Shown: in pieces, positions 1 through 9,656 of the stretch
How the letters are laid out: each line of letters begins with the position of its first letter
Numbering within the stretch: position 1 is the first letter of the stretch
NCBI RefSeq assembly: GCF_000090795.2
Contig: NW_003546839.1
Coordinates: 33,731 to 54,928, forward strand
Origin: Amphimedon queenslandica
Taxonomy: Eukaryota; Porifera; Demospongiae; Haplosclerida; Niphatidae
Direction of reading: 5' to 3'
Length of the DNA: 21,198 bases
Position numbers and translations under genes: made by a program
Notes under the pieces: generated by a model
Database searches by the model: none
What the model was told of the DNA's origin: nothing
The model's input: the letters and a program-made list of their open reading frames with translations, nothing else

Positions 1-80
<80 letters not shown>
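1..80. repeat. (AC)40 microsatellite
   Basis: Forty uninterrupted AC dinucleotides open the window, followed by a short CT-rich run to about 108. It is a simple-sequence repeat with no coding content and is probably length-polymorphic. The true left edge lies outside the window. Confidence 0.98.
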
Positions 81-84
<4 letters not shown>

Positions 85-108
85 TCACTTCCTCCCTCTC
101 CCTCTCCT

Positions 109-1600
109 TACCATATCCCTGATGTTCTCTGATGATTGGTCCAAGGTCCAATGAGACTTGTCCTAATACTGAACTAAACAATCCTTGATTGTGAATTATA
201 AATAATAATTTACTAGACGGAGTAACTAAACTGATAGAGAAAAGGAGAGGAGAAGAAAAAGAGTTAGAGAAAAGGGAGAGAGAGATGATAAAAGAGGTAC
301 TGTACTTCTAAAAAAATTAAGTGTATTAGATGTACGTGTACATATACAGTGTAGATTGAAAACATGTAGAAAATTTAACGAATCAGCAAATTAAAGTGCA
401 AGTACACGTGTATAATATAATTATTGTGAGCAATTAAAATTTTCCAATATTTTCAATAAAATTAAGGGGGTTGCTTTCAATATCTTACGCTGTGAATTCT
501 TCGTCCCATTCCGGAGTGCTTGTCTTCTTGCATACATCAGTCTTAAGGTTACCGTGTTTCTGACCATCAACTATCACTTCACAGAATGTATTACGAGCTA
601 GAGAGGGAGAGAGGGGGAGGGAGAGAGAGGGAGAGAGAGGGAGAGAGGGAGAGGGAGAGAGAGAGGGAGAGAGAGAGAGGAGGAAGAGAGAGAGGAAGAG
701 GGGGACCTTTTATTCAAAGTATAAAGGGTACAATTTTGCTTCTACACAATTCACACACACATCATGCATCCTCATATCAAAGGTCAAGTAAATCATGAGT
801 TTGTGTGTGTTTTTTTGAATGAAGTTTATGGTCTTCATTTTCATCATATGCCATTGTTGTTCTCTCCTTTCTACTCCCCCCTCACTCTCCCTCTCTATCT
901 TTCCATTTCACTTACCAAATATTTTCCCATTTTCTTGAAGATTTGCTTTAACAACTTTAAAGAGAGAGAGAGAGGGGGGGGGGAGAGAGAGAGAGTAGCA
1001 AAAAAGAGCAAAGACAAAAGACAGAAAGAAAAGTGTAAATACTTTCATACTATTACTGAATACGTTCCACATACTTCTTAAATTCATTTGCGAGAAAGAC
1101 GGAGTAGCATATTGACTGATGGAAGGAGGAAAGAAGTGGGCGTCACAATACATCAATAAAATGAAAACAAAACTCATAAAAATGCAAATACAAATATGTA
1201 CATGGATCACAAACATTCTTAACTACAAACCCATTTGTATCATGTGATACAGGAACTGTGTACATGTACATGCATACTCTCCACACTTTAGTTCCCTTAA
1301 CTGTCCTTCACTACCTGCCCCTCCCCTATAACACACATGGCCTCCCATCAAATCGAGCATCAAGTGCCCACAATCAAGTATATACTTCTACTTGAAATTG
1401 TTCGAAATGATTATGCCGAGCTAATTAGAACTCACCTCGGGCTCTGGGCCATTATACCAGCCACAGAGAGACGGAGGGGGCGTAAAAGAAGGGCCCTAAA
1501 GTGCTCCTAGTGACTCGGAAATACGATAAAGGTTTTCCAGAGAATGACCTGTTTTCTCTGCCTCACTGACAAGTATACGGAATTGTACGGAGGAATTACA
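109..1600. other. Intergenic DNA with purine-rich simple repeats, no supported gene
   Basis: The stretch holds AT-rich DNA with (GA)n/(GGGA)n tracts at about 595-705 and 961-995. The reading frames that cross these tracts encode only Arg/Glu/Gly or Ser/Leu/Pro low-complexity strings and are not genes. I see no exon chain, no RNA gene and no transposon ends here. Everything past about 1600 belongs to the promoter of the next gene. Confidence 0.7.
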
Positions 1601-1626
1601 AGGTCAGTATATCCCCTTACGTCATA

Positions 1627-1656
1627 AAGGCGTGGTATTATTTAAAACCACGCCTT
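1627..1656. promoter_or_regulatory. Perfect 10-bp inverted repeat in promoter
   Basis: AAGGCGTGGT (1627-1636) and ACCACGCCTT (1647-1656) are perfect inverted arms around a 10-nt AT-rich spacer. They sit about 130 bp upstream of the start codon at 1782. The GC-rich arms stand out in AT-rich DNA and could be a dimeric protein-binding site or a cruciform. Just downstream, a 17-bp near-identical direct repeat (1662-1678 and 1685-1701, one mismatch) leads into the E2F-like site. Confidence 0.45.
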
Positions 1657-1699
1657 CGCACTAATCTAATTTAACGTTGCAGGGTAATCTAAATTAACG

Positions 1700-1713
1700 T
1701 TTGGCGGGAAAAA
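1700..1713 (+). promoter_or_regulatory. E2F-type binding site
   Basis: The sequence TTTGGCGGGAAAAA matches the canonical E2F/DP consensus (TTTSSCGS followed by AAA). It lies about 70 bp upstream of the first codon of the Borealin-like gene. Mitotic genes such as chromosomal passenger subunits are typically cell-cycle regulated through E2F/DREAM sites, so the site and the predicted product support each other. Binding is inferred from sequence only. Confidence 0.6.
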
Positions 1714-1740
1714 TTATTACTTTCTTTTTAGAAAAACTAA

Positions 1741-1783
1741 GAAGAAAATAATAATCAGAAGAAAATAATAATCAGAAGAAAAT
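1741..1783 (+). repeat. 17-bp tandem repeat running into the start codon
   Basis: The unit GAAGAAAATAATAATCA occurs twice (1741-1757 and 1758-1774). A third, truncated unit (GAAGAAAATG) supplies the initiating ATG at 1782. The repeat therefore forms the 5' leader of the Borealin-like gene. Confidence 0.8.
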
Positions 1784-4700
1784 GCCTCGAACCAGGAGAG
1801 CTGCGAGAAAGAAAAAGAATGAAAATGCGTCAGAGAAGGCGAGCGAAATAGCAGAAGTGACGCCTAAAAACCTACTGAACTTCGTCATAAGAGACTTGCA
1901 AGCACAGAGTCAGTGATGATTGGTTTATTTATTTATTTTTAATCTAAATACTCTCCTTTTTTTGTCATTAGTGCCACGTACAATAGATCTGGCCATTAAA
2001 AGGTACGAGAGAGAGGCCCTAAAGTGTGTTAGACAGTTACCAGACAAATCGTCTTTTCCTCCAGTAAGCACCATACATGTATAGCTGGTGCATGTACATG
2101 TAATTTTGGAGGAGAATAATTTTGGAAAATTTATCATTTTGATAACCATTCGTCAAAATAAAGCTTGCTATTTCAAACCATTTATGCGCATGCTCAATGG
2201 CACATGACCACAGATTTTGCAAATAAAAACCAACCAATCATCAAAAATTTAGAGATCCACCAAATTTGACACCTTAGGGATTCACCAAAATTTTGACCCC
2301 CTCCAAAATTACCAACTACATGTATATGCAGTGTACATGTACCAATTCATTATTGATGATGATTGTCATAATTCTGTTTTTATTTTTATTATTTTAGGAA
2401 ATATGGAACATGGAACTATCAGAATTTTTACGTGAGCTACTAATTGTTATTAATATTGATAATAATTTAATTTTTATTTTATTTGTTTTTTTAATAATTA
2501 ATTTTTATTAATTAGTTAGAGGAGGTGATATGGAGTCAGCTATGCAATCATTGGTATGTCCTTAATTAGTGGGTGTGGCTAATATATTAATGTAGTACTT
2601 GTACGTGTAGAGAGCTGATAAAATGAAAGAATTCTCAGTAGCACAAGAAGAGAATGAAAAAGAGAACCATCTGGTAGAATAATAATGATAATAATATTTA
2701 AATACATGTACATTATAATAGAGAGAAAAAGGAACAATTGAAAGTTGAATTGTTATTGTTTATTAAATACATTTATTAATATTATTTTTATGATTGATTT
2801 TAGTGAAGTATTATCATACATGTACTTTAATATTTTTTTAAATTTTAATTAATTTTTTTATGTAGGAAATTGAAAAAGAGGTGGAGCCTCCTCCTTCAGT
2901 TGCTATGTCAACAAGATTAAGATCGTGAGTTATATAGCAGTAAAACTTCTTTAATTTGGAGCCCTACGTGAATCTTTACAAAAATATTATTAAAATGGAG
3001 AATTTTCTCCTTTTCATTTTTGGTGAAACTTGCAGGCCAATGACCCTGTACAGGGCCACTGAGATGGGGGGGCAAAAGGGGCAAATGCCCTGGGCCCCAC
3101 AATTTTAAGGGCCCCAAGAAATTTTTTAAGAACCTAATTAAACAAAATTATTACAGAAGATGGCCCCTCTGGCCTTTTGCCTAGCGAAAAAATTATGATA
3201 TCATCAAAATCAATCTTCCTAGCTATTTGAAATTCAATAGACAAAGTGGATGTTATCATGCGTGCAGGTAAAAATTAATTAATTTTGACCACACCCACTA
3301 TGAATATAATTAAAACTGCAAAATTTTTTGGCACGCTTCGCGCACCACAATTTCCTTCCCTGAGCCCCTCCAAAGCTCTCAGCGGCCCTGACCCTGTACT
3401 ACAGTGCTGGGAACTTGGGCCTGATTTTGGAGCAATTTTAAAAATTTGTAAAAAATCAAATGTTCATTTGAGTCAGCTCAAACTTTTTACACAACATAAG
3501 GACGTGTATGTGTATTGGGAAAAATTACGGAAATGAAAATGGAGAATTTTCTTCTTTTTATTATTGGCAAAATGTGGCTAATGACTCTGTGCTTAATAGT
3601 ACAGGGACTTTTACCTGATTTTGAGCAACTTTAAAAGTTTATATTTTAATCAGAATCAACTGAAAGTGTCTATATGCAACATAAGAACATGTATGTACAA
3701 TGTACATGTATTTATATAAAATTGAAAATTTTTCTCCTAGCTGTTTTTCACAAAATGCCCTCTACCACTTGCCTTCTCTATTTCTCTCTCCATTAGGAGA
3801 ACTAAAGCTGTTACTGACTATACAACACCAGCAAGAGCAACAACAAAGTACAATAAACACACACTCACATTTAAGCCCAAGTACACTATGCAACATTTTT
3901 GCATGCAACACAGTTTATACAGGAGTCAATGGAGCTTGCAACATGTTGCATGAAATAGAACTGTTTCCTATTTCATGAAACACGTTAAGGCCTTCATACA
4001 CGAGGCAACTTGTTGCTAGCAACCAAGCAACATGTTGCCAAAAATAGAACATCTTTCTATTTCTGGCAACATGTTGCTTACAAGATCAAAGTAACCACAA
4101 ATGTTGCTAGCAACACATTGCAGGCTAATGTATGGGGGCCTTTACAACTTGCAAGCTCCATTGACTCCTGTATAATACTGTGTTGCATGCATAGTCTATG
4201 TTGAGCTTTACATGTACATACACTATACATTAACAATACATGTGGTACTGAAATGATGACTTTAAATTCTTGTGGTCTTGAGAGTTATTGTACTGGGGTC
4301 ATGCTTTAACTTCATGGGATGCATGTACATGTTTTTTTAATAGTCAGCAATGTCTATACAATAACATAACTGATATATAGTACGTGTATGTCTGTCATGA
4401 TTTACTCATGAAATTTTTATTGTTCTTGTTTTATTACCAAACAGAACTGTTCCCGCCTCAACTACTGCCAAGAGAAAACCAAAGCAGCTAGAAGAGTAAT
4501 AGAGAGAGGGGGAGGGAGGGAGGAAGAGAGGGGAGAGGGAGGGAGAGAGGGTGAGGGAGGAAGGGAGGGAGAGAGGGAAGGAAGGAGAAGTGAGGAAGGA
4601 GGGGAGCTACTTTCATACAGTGTACAGTGTGTTCTCATTATCCTTTCCTTTATCAATAGAGTAAAGCTCTCAATGGTATCAAAGACAGGCTCACCAGTGG

Positions 4701-5132
4701 ATGAAGATAAAGTAGTTGAGGTACATATACATGTACATGTAACTAAAGCAAGAGAAAGGATGGCAGAGTTGGAGGGTATTAATGCTGGAGGACTTATTAT
4801 AGCTTCTTTAAAATTATAGTATAGCATTGTGTATATTACATGCATACACATTAGAATTTACAGTTGTGTACTGTTTCTCTTTTTTAGGGCATGTTAAGTG
4901 GAGCTATTGATGAATTCTTAAAAGGATTAATGGTAAACCTTATCTTCTATTATCTTCATTTCTCTCTCTCTCTTCTCTTTCTCAGCCACATTTATCTAAG
5001 AAGGCTCAGTCCAAAGCTAATCAAGTATTTGAAGATTCGGTTTCTAAATTTAAAGAACAGCTCGTCCGAAAAGAAGGCGACGTTACTCTAGTGACACCAC
5101 TGGTATCATCAACAAGATCCAGAAGGAAATAA
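1782..5132 (+). CDS. Borealin-like chromosomal passenger complex subunit (spliced, ~255 aa)
   Basis: I reconstructed this gene by joining exons at GT/AG sites with continuous phase: 1782-1908, 1972-2063, 2398-2431, 2516-2553, 2611-2673, 2866-2924, 3797-3847 (alternative donor after 3880, same phase), 4445-4495, 4660-4720, 4888-4932 and 4986-5132. The frame stays open for 255 codons to TAA. The N-terminus is basic (MPRTRRAARKKK), followed by a helical region (LLNFVIRDLQ, then RTIDLAIKRYEREAL). Next come EIWNMELSEFLRGGDMESA, Ser/Thr/Lys-rich linkers with TTPARATT and VKLSMVSKTGSP, and a basic tail (STRSRRK). The spacing and the WNMELSEFLRGG block resemble the helical N-terminus of Borealin (CDCA8, ~280 aa), which bundles with Survivin and INCENP to place Aurora B on centromeres. 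The typical C-terminal dimerisation domain is not obvious. Polyadenylation signals follow at 5133 and 5234. Exon borders are moderately sure; the family call rests on remembered similarity. Confidence 0.66.
2100..2312. mobile_element. Short TIR element (~213 bp) in intron 2
   Basis: The ends GTAATTTTGGAGG (2100-2112) and CCTCCAAAATTAC (2300-2312) are perfect 13-bp terminal inverted repeats. The interior contains a block (TCAATGGCACATG, then CCAATCATCAAA) that recurs in an element at 18731-18918, so this is a dispersed MITE family. There is no coding capacity. It lies wholly inside intron 2 of the Borealin-like gene. I could not fix a target-site duplication. Confidence 0.65.
2985..3735 (-). 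repeat. Dispersed ~185-bp satellite, minus orientation, in intron 6
   Basis: Successive copies of a ~185-bp unit fill intron 6. Equivalent words (ACATAAGGAC at 3494 and ACATAAGAAC at 3679) are 185 bp apart. Other shared blocks are GGAGAATTTTCTYCTTTT and TGATTTTGAGCAACTTT. The reverse complement matches the tandem array at 11,950-12,430. A hAT-like element at 3051-3390 has been inserted into one unit. Confidence 0.65.
3051..3390. mobile_element. Non-autonomous hAT-like element (340 bp, 8-bp TSD)
   Basis: The left end CAGGGCCACTGAGA (3051-3064) and the right end TCTCAGCGGCCCTG (3377-3390) are inverted with one mismatch. The flanking octamer ACCCTGTA occurs at 3043-3050 and again at 3391-3398 as a perfect target-site duplication. 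An 8-bp duplication and CAGGG-type ends are hallmarks of hAT transposons. The interior has GC-rich inverted blocks near each end but no transposase. It sits in intron 6 of the Borealin-like gene and splits a satellite unit. Confidence 0.82.
3901..4190. mobile_element. Fold-back MITE in intron 7
   Basis: About 41 bp at the left end (3901-3941, starting GCATGCAACACAGT) is repeated in inverted form at 4149-4190 with only one or two differences. The interior is rich in nested palindromes: GCAACATGTTGC-type words near 3939, 4028 and 4068, and GTTGCTAGCAAC near 4011 and 4103. The whole element could fold into one long hairpin. No coding capacity is seen. It occupies most of intron 7. Confidence 0.75.
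4487..4613 (+). repeat. Homopurine (GGGA/GAA)n tract in intron 8
   Basis: Almost unbroken purines occupy about 125 bp of the 164-bp intron 8 of the Borealin-like gene, beginning at the end of exon 8. Such mirror-like purine tracts can form triplex DNA and are prone to length change. The opposite strand reads as Ser/Pro/Leu low complexity and is not a gene. Confidence 0.85.
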
Positions 5133-5239
5133 AATAAAATGATACCCTCCTCCTCCTCCTCCCCTCCTCCTCCTCCTCCCCTCCTTCTCTTCATTATTTT
5201 CTGTTAACTTGTTCCTTGACTTTCAGTATAACAAATAAA
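5128..5239 (+). terminator. Polyadenylation signals of the Borealin-like gene
   Basis: AATAAA occurs at 5128-5133 (overlapping the stop codon), 5133-5138 and 5234-5239. The last one, about 100 bp past the stop, is the best placed to set the mRNA end. Confidence 0.5.
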
Positions 5240-6228
5240 TGTAATCTATTATTATTATTATTATCAGTCTATATACATGTATGTAAGCCTTTCTTGCTAT
5301 ATATGTGTTGGTTGGCATAGTAATGTCTTTGAAGTCCTGCCACTGAGTGTGGGGACTAATTTAATATAGTACACCTACATCCATGTATGTGTACCTGTAA
5401 CAACAGCTAATCTCTTTTTCATTATGAATATGACATCTGTATAACCAACCTAGTCTGTAGTAGCTCTCTATGCGAAGTTGACTTGGCTCAGTGAGTCATT
5501 TTCTTACAATGACTAATCCAATGTTACATTTTTTTGTCAGGTGGGAGCTTATGCTATACATATACACCAGCAAAGGATGAGTAATGTTGATTTTAGAGTA
5601 CGAAATGATTGCTTTTGTTTTACCAATAGCTCCTTCATGGTAATGAAACGATTTAAGTATCTTTAATAGCATTTATAAAGGCAGCACCTTTTGTTTGATT
5701 GATAGATGTAGTACATTATACATCAGTGATCACGAGTCTCATAAACTATCAGATTAAACCAGTCCCTATTGGGTATATGAATATCATTAAAGCTCAAGGC
5801 ATGAATAAACTAAATAGATCTATAATCTACTTAGACTATTACTATAAATATATTAATGCTATTGGGAGGAGGCTAATGTTATTATGTAGTTTAATGTCAC
5901 TGCATTAAACTTGTGGGCATATACATGTATATTACTTACTTTGATGAAATTCACCATCTGTTGATAGTCCACGATTTTATCACCATCGCACTGAGTGAAT
6001 GAGAACCAAACACAAGATATATCATCAGCAATTTCATGGAGTTAGTGTTGCTGCCTCTAGCAACAGAATTACTGGCTGATGATTCCATGCATGCATGAGT
6101 AGTAGTGGGCTCCTATTATAACCCATTGAATAAATGATTTAATGGGAATAATATTCATACCTCAGTAACCGTCTAAGTTAATTAGTCGCGCCCTCTATAC
6201 CGGTATCCACCTAGCTATTGACAAGAAG
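5133..6228. other. Intergenic region between Borealin-like and amine oxidase genes
   Basis: This holds the 3' end of the Borealin-like gene (overlapping AATAAA words at 5128-5138 and another at 5234-5239), a (TCC)n run at about 5147-5184, an (ATT)n run near 5250 and AT-rich DNA. No supported gene or transposon ends are visible. The promoter of the amine oxidase gene should lie in the last few hundred bases, but I see no convincing TATA box. Confidence 0.6.
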
Positions 6229-7827
6229 ATGAAGATGTTCTCGATTGCATTATTGTTCCTTGTAGCTGAAGGAGTTGTTTCTCTGGAATGTCCTGCTCAA
6301 AAAGATGCTGAAGTCCTGATACTTGGAGCTGGTATGGCAGGCATCACTGCTGCGAGAACACTGCACGACAGTGGGATAACTAATATCAAAATACTGGAAG
6401 CAAACAGCAAGAGAATTGGAGGAAGAATGAGAAATGTAAGTTTTATGGGAGTCCAGGTAGAAACTGGTGCCTACTGGATACACGAGATGCCTGAAAATCC
6501 ACAGACAATCGGTGGGCCTGGGGTTAACCCAATCTGGACTCTGGCTCGTGATCCAAGCAAGTGCTTTGCAGAAGTCCTTAAAGGAAATTATACTGGTGAG
6601 TCTGAATATATGGATACTAACAGTACTGGGAATTACAATGTCGTCAATGCTGAACCAGTCATTGAGGAATACAACGAAATATTTTTCGATAAAATATTCG
6701 AAAACGATTCAGATATCTCAGTTAGGGATGCATTAAGATATGAAGGGTGGAATCCTGATACTCTATTAAAGCAACTTGTCGAATGGGATAAATTTGACTA
6801 TTCTTATGCAACAACAACTGATCGATCATCTCTTCCTTTATTGATTGCCGAATATGACCAATATAAGTTTGAGGGTGAGTCTGATTTCAGGGTTACTGAT
6901 CAGCGTGGGTATGTTTCGATTGTTCATTGTATTGCTGAGCCTTTTTCAAATAAAATAGAATTAGGAGCAGTGGTTACAAGCATTGATTGGAATGATGAGT
7001 GTTTCTGTGCTGATGTTGCTGGGCAGGGAAGGGTCTGTGGTGATTATGGCATTACAACATTTTCTATTGGAGTATTGCAGAACTTTCTTGAAAATGGTCG
7101 ATTTAATGGAACTCTCAGTAGCAGAAAAATTGCTGCAATAGAAAATTCAAGAATGGGTCTGTATTTTCCAATACTTGTTAGTTTTCCGAGCTCATTCTGG
7201 AATACAGAAACTGACTATATACTTCGTACTGACACCCGATATGGCTATTATCATGCATTGGAGCCTATTGGTAGAGGTCTACCAGGTTCACCTGCAATGT
7301 GTACAGTTCCTTTAACTGGTGATGAAGCTAAAAGAGTATCAAGTCTCACTAAGAATGAAATCTACAATGAAATCATGGATGTGATGCATCTTTGGTATGG
7401 TAGTAACATTCCCAATGCTACTGACATTGAATATTACGACTGGTATAATGATGAGTTTTATCGTGGCATGTTTTCCAACATTCCACTAAATCTAACTCTT
7501 GAAGAAAAAGAAAACCTTGCTGTACCAGAGGGAAGATTATACTTCAGTGGTGAAGGTGTCATTGTCTATTCTACTGGAACTGTTCATGCTGCGTACTGTA
7601 GTGGCATTGATTCTGCCACTGATATACTAGAAAAGAAAGGCCTTAGTGAGAGGAGTACCTTTCTACCCAAATGTGAAGATGGAACTACAATGCCACCATC
7701 TCAAACACCAAGTCCTACTCCAACAACTACAGCGCCTCCTTCCTCTGCTTATTCTGTGGGCAGCACTTCTCTAATTAGCCTCATCATAGCACTCTTTGTT
7801 GCTAGTCTTTTTGCTGCATTTCACTAA
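6229..7827 (+). CDS. Secreted, probably GPI-anchored polyamine oxidase-like flavoprotein
   Basis: This single-exon gene encodes 532 residues of the flavin amine oxidase family, which oxidise polyamines or other amines to aldehydes with release of H2O2. Residues 1-20 form a signal peptide. A Rossmann dinucleotide-binding motif (VLILGAGMAGITAA) lies at about 29-42, followed by the FAD-ribityl region (LEANSKRIGGRM). The C-terminal FAD motif (GRLYFSGEG, then HAAYCSGIDSATDIL) is at about 435-468. Several N-x-S/T sequons fit an extracellular enzyme. After a Pro/Thr-rich stalk (about 488-506) a hydrophobic C-terminus with a small-residue segment before it suggests a GPI anchor. In the conserved strand normally containing the active-site lysine of plant polyamine oxidases (Tyr-x-Lys-Ile), this protein reads LYFPIL, so the lysine seems to be missing. 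Substrate and activity are therefore uncertain. A truncated paralogue follows at 8927. Confidence 0.88.
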   Translation: MKMFSIALLFLVAEGVVSLECPAQKDAEVLILGAGMAGITAARTLHDSGITNIKILEANSKRIGGRMRNVSFMGVQVETGAYWIHEMPENPQTIGGPGVNPIWTLARDPSKCFAEVLKGNYTGESEYMDTNSTGNYNVVNAEPVIEEYNEIFFDKIFENDSDISVRDALRYEGWNPDTLLKQLVEWDKFDYSYATTTDRSSLPLLIAEYDQYKFEGESDFRVTDQRGYVSIVHCIAEPFSNKIELGAVVTSIDWNDECFCADVAGQGRVCGDYGITTFSIGVLQNFLENGRFNGTLSSRKIAAIENSRMGLYFPILVSFPSSFWNTETDYILRTDTRYGYYHALEPIGRGLPGSPAMCTVPLTGDEAKRVSSLTKNEIYNEIMDVMHLWYGSNIPNATDIEYYDWYNDEFYRGMFSNIPLNLTLEEKENLAVPEGRLYFSGEGVIVYSTGTVHAAYCSGIDSATDILEKKGLSERSTFLPKCEDGTTMPPSQTPSPTPTTTAPPSSAYSVGSTSLISLIIALFVASLFAAFH

Positions 7828-8926
7828 ACACAATATATAGTCTAACTTTTGATGCTGTTTCTTGTTAGGCCATTTTTACACTACAGTATTTTAATTTTGT
7901 TTCTAGATAGATTTTTGTTAGTTGCTTTTCTTTCCCTAATTATAAATTAGATGAATGCTTTAAAAGAAGTTTGTCACAATTATAGATCTACTATATGTGG
8001 ACAATTATGCATATGCTGCTCTGCTTATATCCAAAATTAGCACTGATTCCAAGTATTTCCTGATGCATTTAGTACATATTAATGCTATAGTATAGTACCC
8101 AACAAATCAAGTGTCATTGATTTGTTATAGATGCATGTACTGTATATTTTCATGGATAATTAGATGCTTAAGATCTACAATCACTCTTTCAGACAATAGG
8201 CTGCTTTACTCCATGCTTCACAACACAGCAGTGCTATTATGTGGTTGGCATGTCACACATTATACGGAAGCATACACTAAATAAAATTGTCCTCATTTCT
8301 ATCTCATTTACAACCACAGAAATATTTTTAGCCCCCCAAATTTTGGTAGATGAGCAATAAGAAATCACCATTACATGCCTTAATTTCAAGTTATTAGTAG
8401 GTTGTTATTATTATTAGCTTAATTTGAATGTACATATAGTGTGAATTAATGTAGCAGTAATAAAAATATGACATAAATCAGACATGCAGTACATGTTCAT
8501 ATGTTTTTTATGTTCAGCCCCCTCCTAACTTTCGTGGCAAATCATTCCTACATGTATATTTCTTGCTCATACAAAGACAGACTCTCTTTAGCTGCATCTA
8601 TTGTCTCCTTTAATGTAAAAAACTTAAATAATGGAGAAAAAACAAAAAAGATGGTCACAATAGTTTCAAATAAATTCATAAGAATAACATAATTGAGTCA
8701 ACAGTGTTCCATTACAGCCCACTGGATCATGGAACACTCTTCATGTAAATGGAGGGCACTTCCTGTAGCAGGTATAGATCTATGTATGAACAGAAGCTAG
8801 GTTATTATAACTATCAGCTATTAGGATCCATTGGTATAAAACTGTTATCACGAATAAGATCAATACATCCAGTTGGAAGTGCTTCTATTGCTACTGGCCT
8901 GAACTGTCTAACATCCAAACATAAAA
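7828..8926. other. Intergenic DNA between amine oxidase and its mini-paralogue
   Basis: AT-rich sequence without a supported gene. An AATAAA word at 8279-8284 is far from the upstream stop codon. A TATAAAA word near 8834 lies about 90 bp upstream of the next start codon and could serve its promoter. Short open frames here (for example about 8501-8692 and 8749-8961) have no recognisable features. Confidence 0.55.
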
Positions 8927-9241
8927 ATGCTCTGGATTGTGTTATTATTTCTCGCAGCTGAAGGAGTACTTTTCCTGGAAAACCTTGCTGTACCAGAGGG
9001 AAGATTATGCTTCAGTGGTGAAGGTGTCATGGTCTATTCTACTGGAACTGTTCATGCTGCTTACTGTAGTGGCATTGATTCTGTCACTGATATACTAGGG
9101 AAGAAAGGCCTTAGTGAGAGGAGTACCTTTCTACCCAAATGTGAAGATAAAACTACACCTCCGTCCTCTGCTTATTCCATGAAAATGTCTCTGGTTACCC
9201 TCATCATGACATTGTTCAGTCTCTTTTTGCTGCTGCCTTAG
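8927..9241 (+). pseudogene. Miniature amine oxidase paralogue: signal peptide fused to C-terminal tail (104 aa)
   Basis: Codons 1-17 form a hydrophobic signal peptide related to that of the 6229 gene (LLFLAAEGVLFL against LLFLVAEGVVSL). At codon 18 the frame jumps directly to the equivalent of residue 428 of the full-length enzyme (ENLAVPEGRL). It then follows that protein to the Cys-Glu-Asp before the stalk, has a shortened TTPPSSAYS linker, and ends in a hydrophobic GPI-like tail. About 406 residues, including the FAD Rossmann fold and the whole substrate domain, are missing, so no catalysis is possible. The tail block is about 96% identical in DNA to the parent, while the signal-peptide part is clearly more diverged. 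The frame is intact and could still produce a small secreted or anchored peptide. I call it a pseudogene by default. Confidence 0.75.
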
Positions 9242-9656
9242 CTGATTAATGATGTTAAGCATCAGTCTTTCTAATTTAGAATTTTTGTAGGCCACATGAT
9301 TTTAGTATTATCTAGTTGTCAGCATTATTTATTGTCCATGCATTGCTTTAGAAAGAAACAAGAGAAACTTTTAAGAAAAGAACATATTCATCATTAATGG
9401 GTGCACAATGACACATAATGACCACTCATAAGGAATCACATTAAAGATCATAGCTATACTTGCATGGAATCTGATCTAATTTGTTTAGAAACTTAGCATT
9501 TCAATCGTTGTTCGCAATACAAACACAGCCTGCAAATTAGTATTTCAAGATACAAACAAACTTGGAATTAGCATTCCAAGTGAAAAATTGACATAACAAA
9601 ACATGTCACTGTACTAAAATAACTATTGTAATGTGAACTAAATTCTTCTTTCTTGA
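9242..9656. repeat. Intergenic DNA with a copy of a dispersed repeat (GGAATTAGCATTCC motif)
   Basis: Between 9528 and 9600 a segment with the imperfect palindrome CTTGGAATTAGCATTCCAAG is shared, in the same orientation, with about 10,937-10,990 and 18,117-18,180. The rest is AT-rich with no gene. The 3' end of the minus-strand GPCR transcript should lie here. Confidence 0.5.

Noticed and set aside
586-798. Arg/Glu/Gly-rich open frame
   Set aside because: It is translation of a (GA)n/(GGGA)n tract; the low-complexity frame is a consequence of the repeat.
3700-3978. Plus-strand open frame overlapping Borealin exon 7
   Set aside because: It is in a different frame from the exon and runs into the intron-7 MITE; it has no recognisable domain.
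4462-4851. 129-residue minus-strand open frame with Ser/Pro/Leu runs
   Set aside because: It is the complement of the purine tract in intron 8 and of Borealin exons 8 and 9; no domain or start signal.
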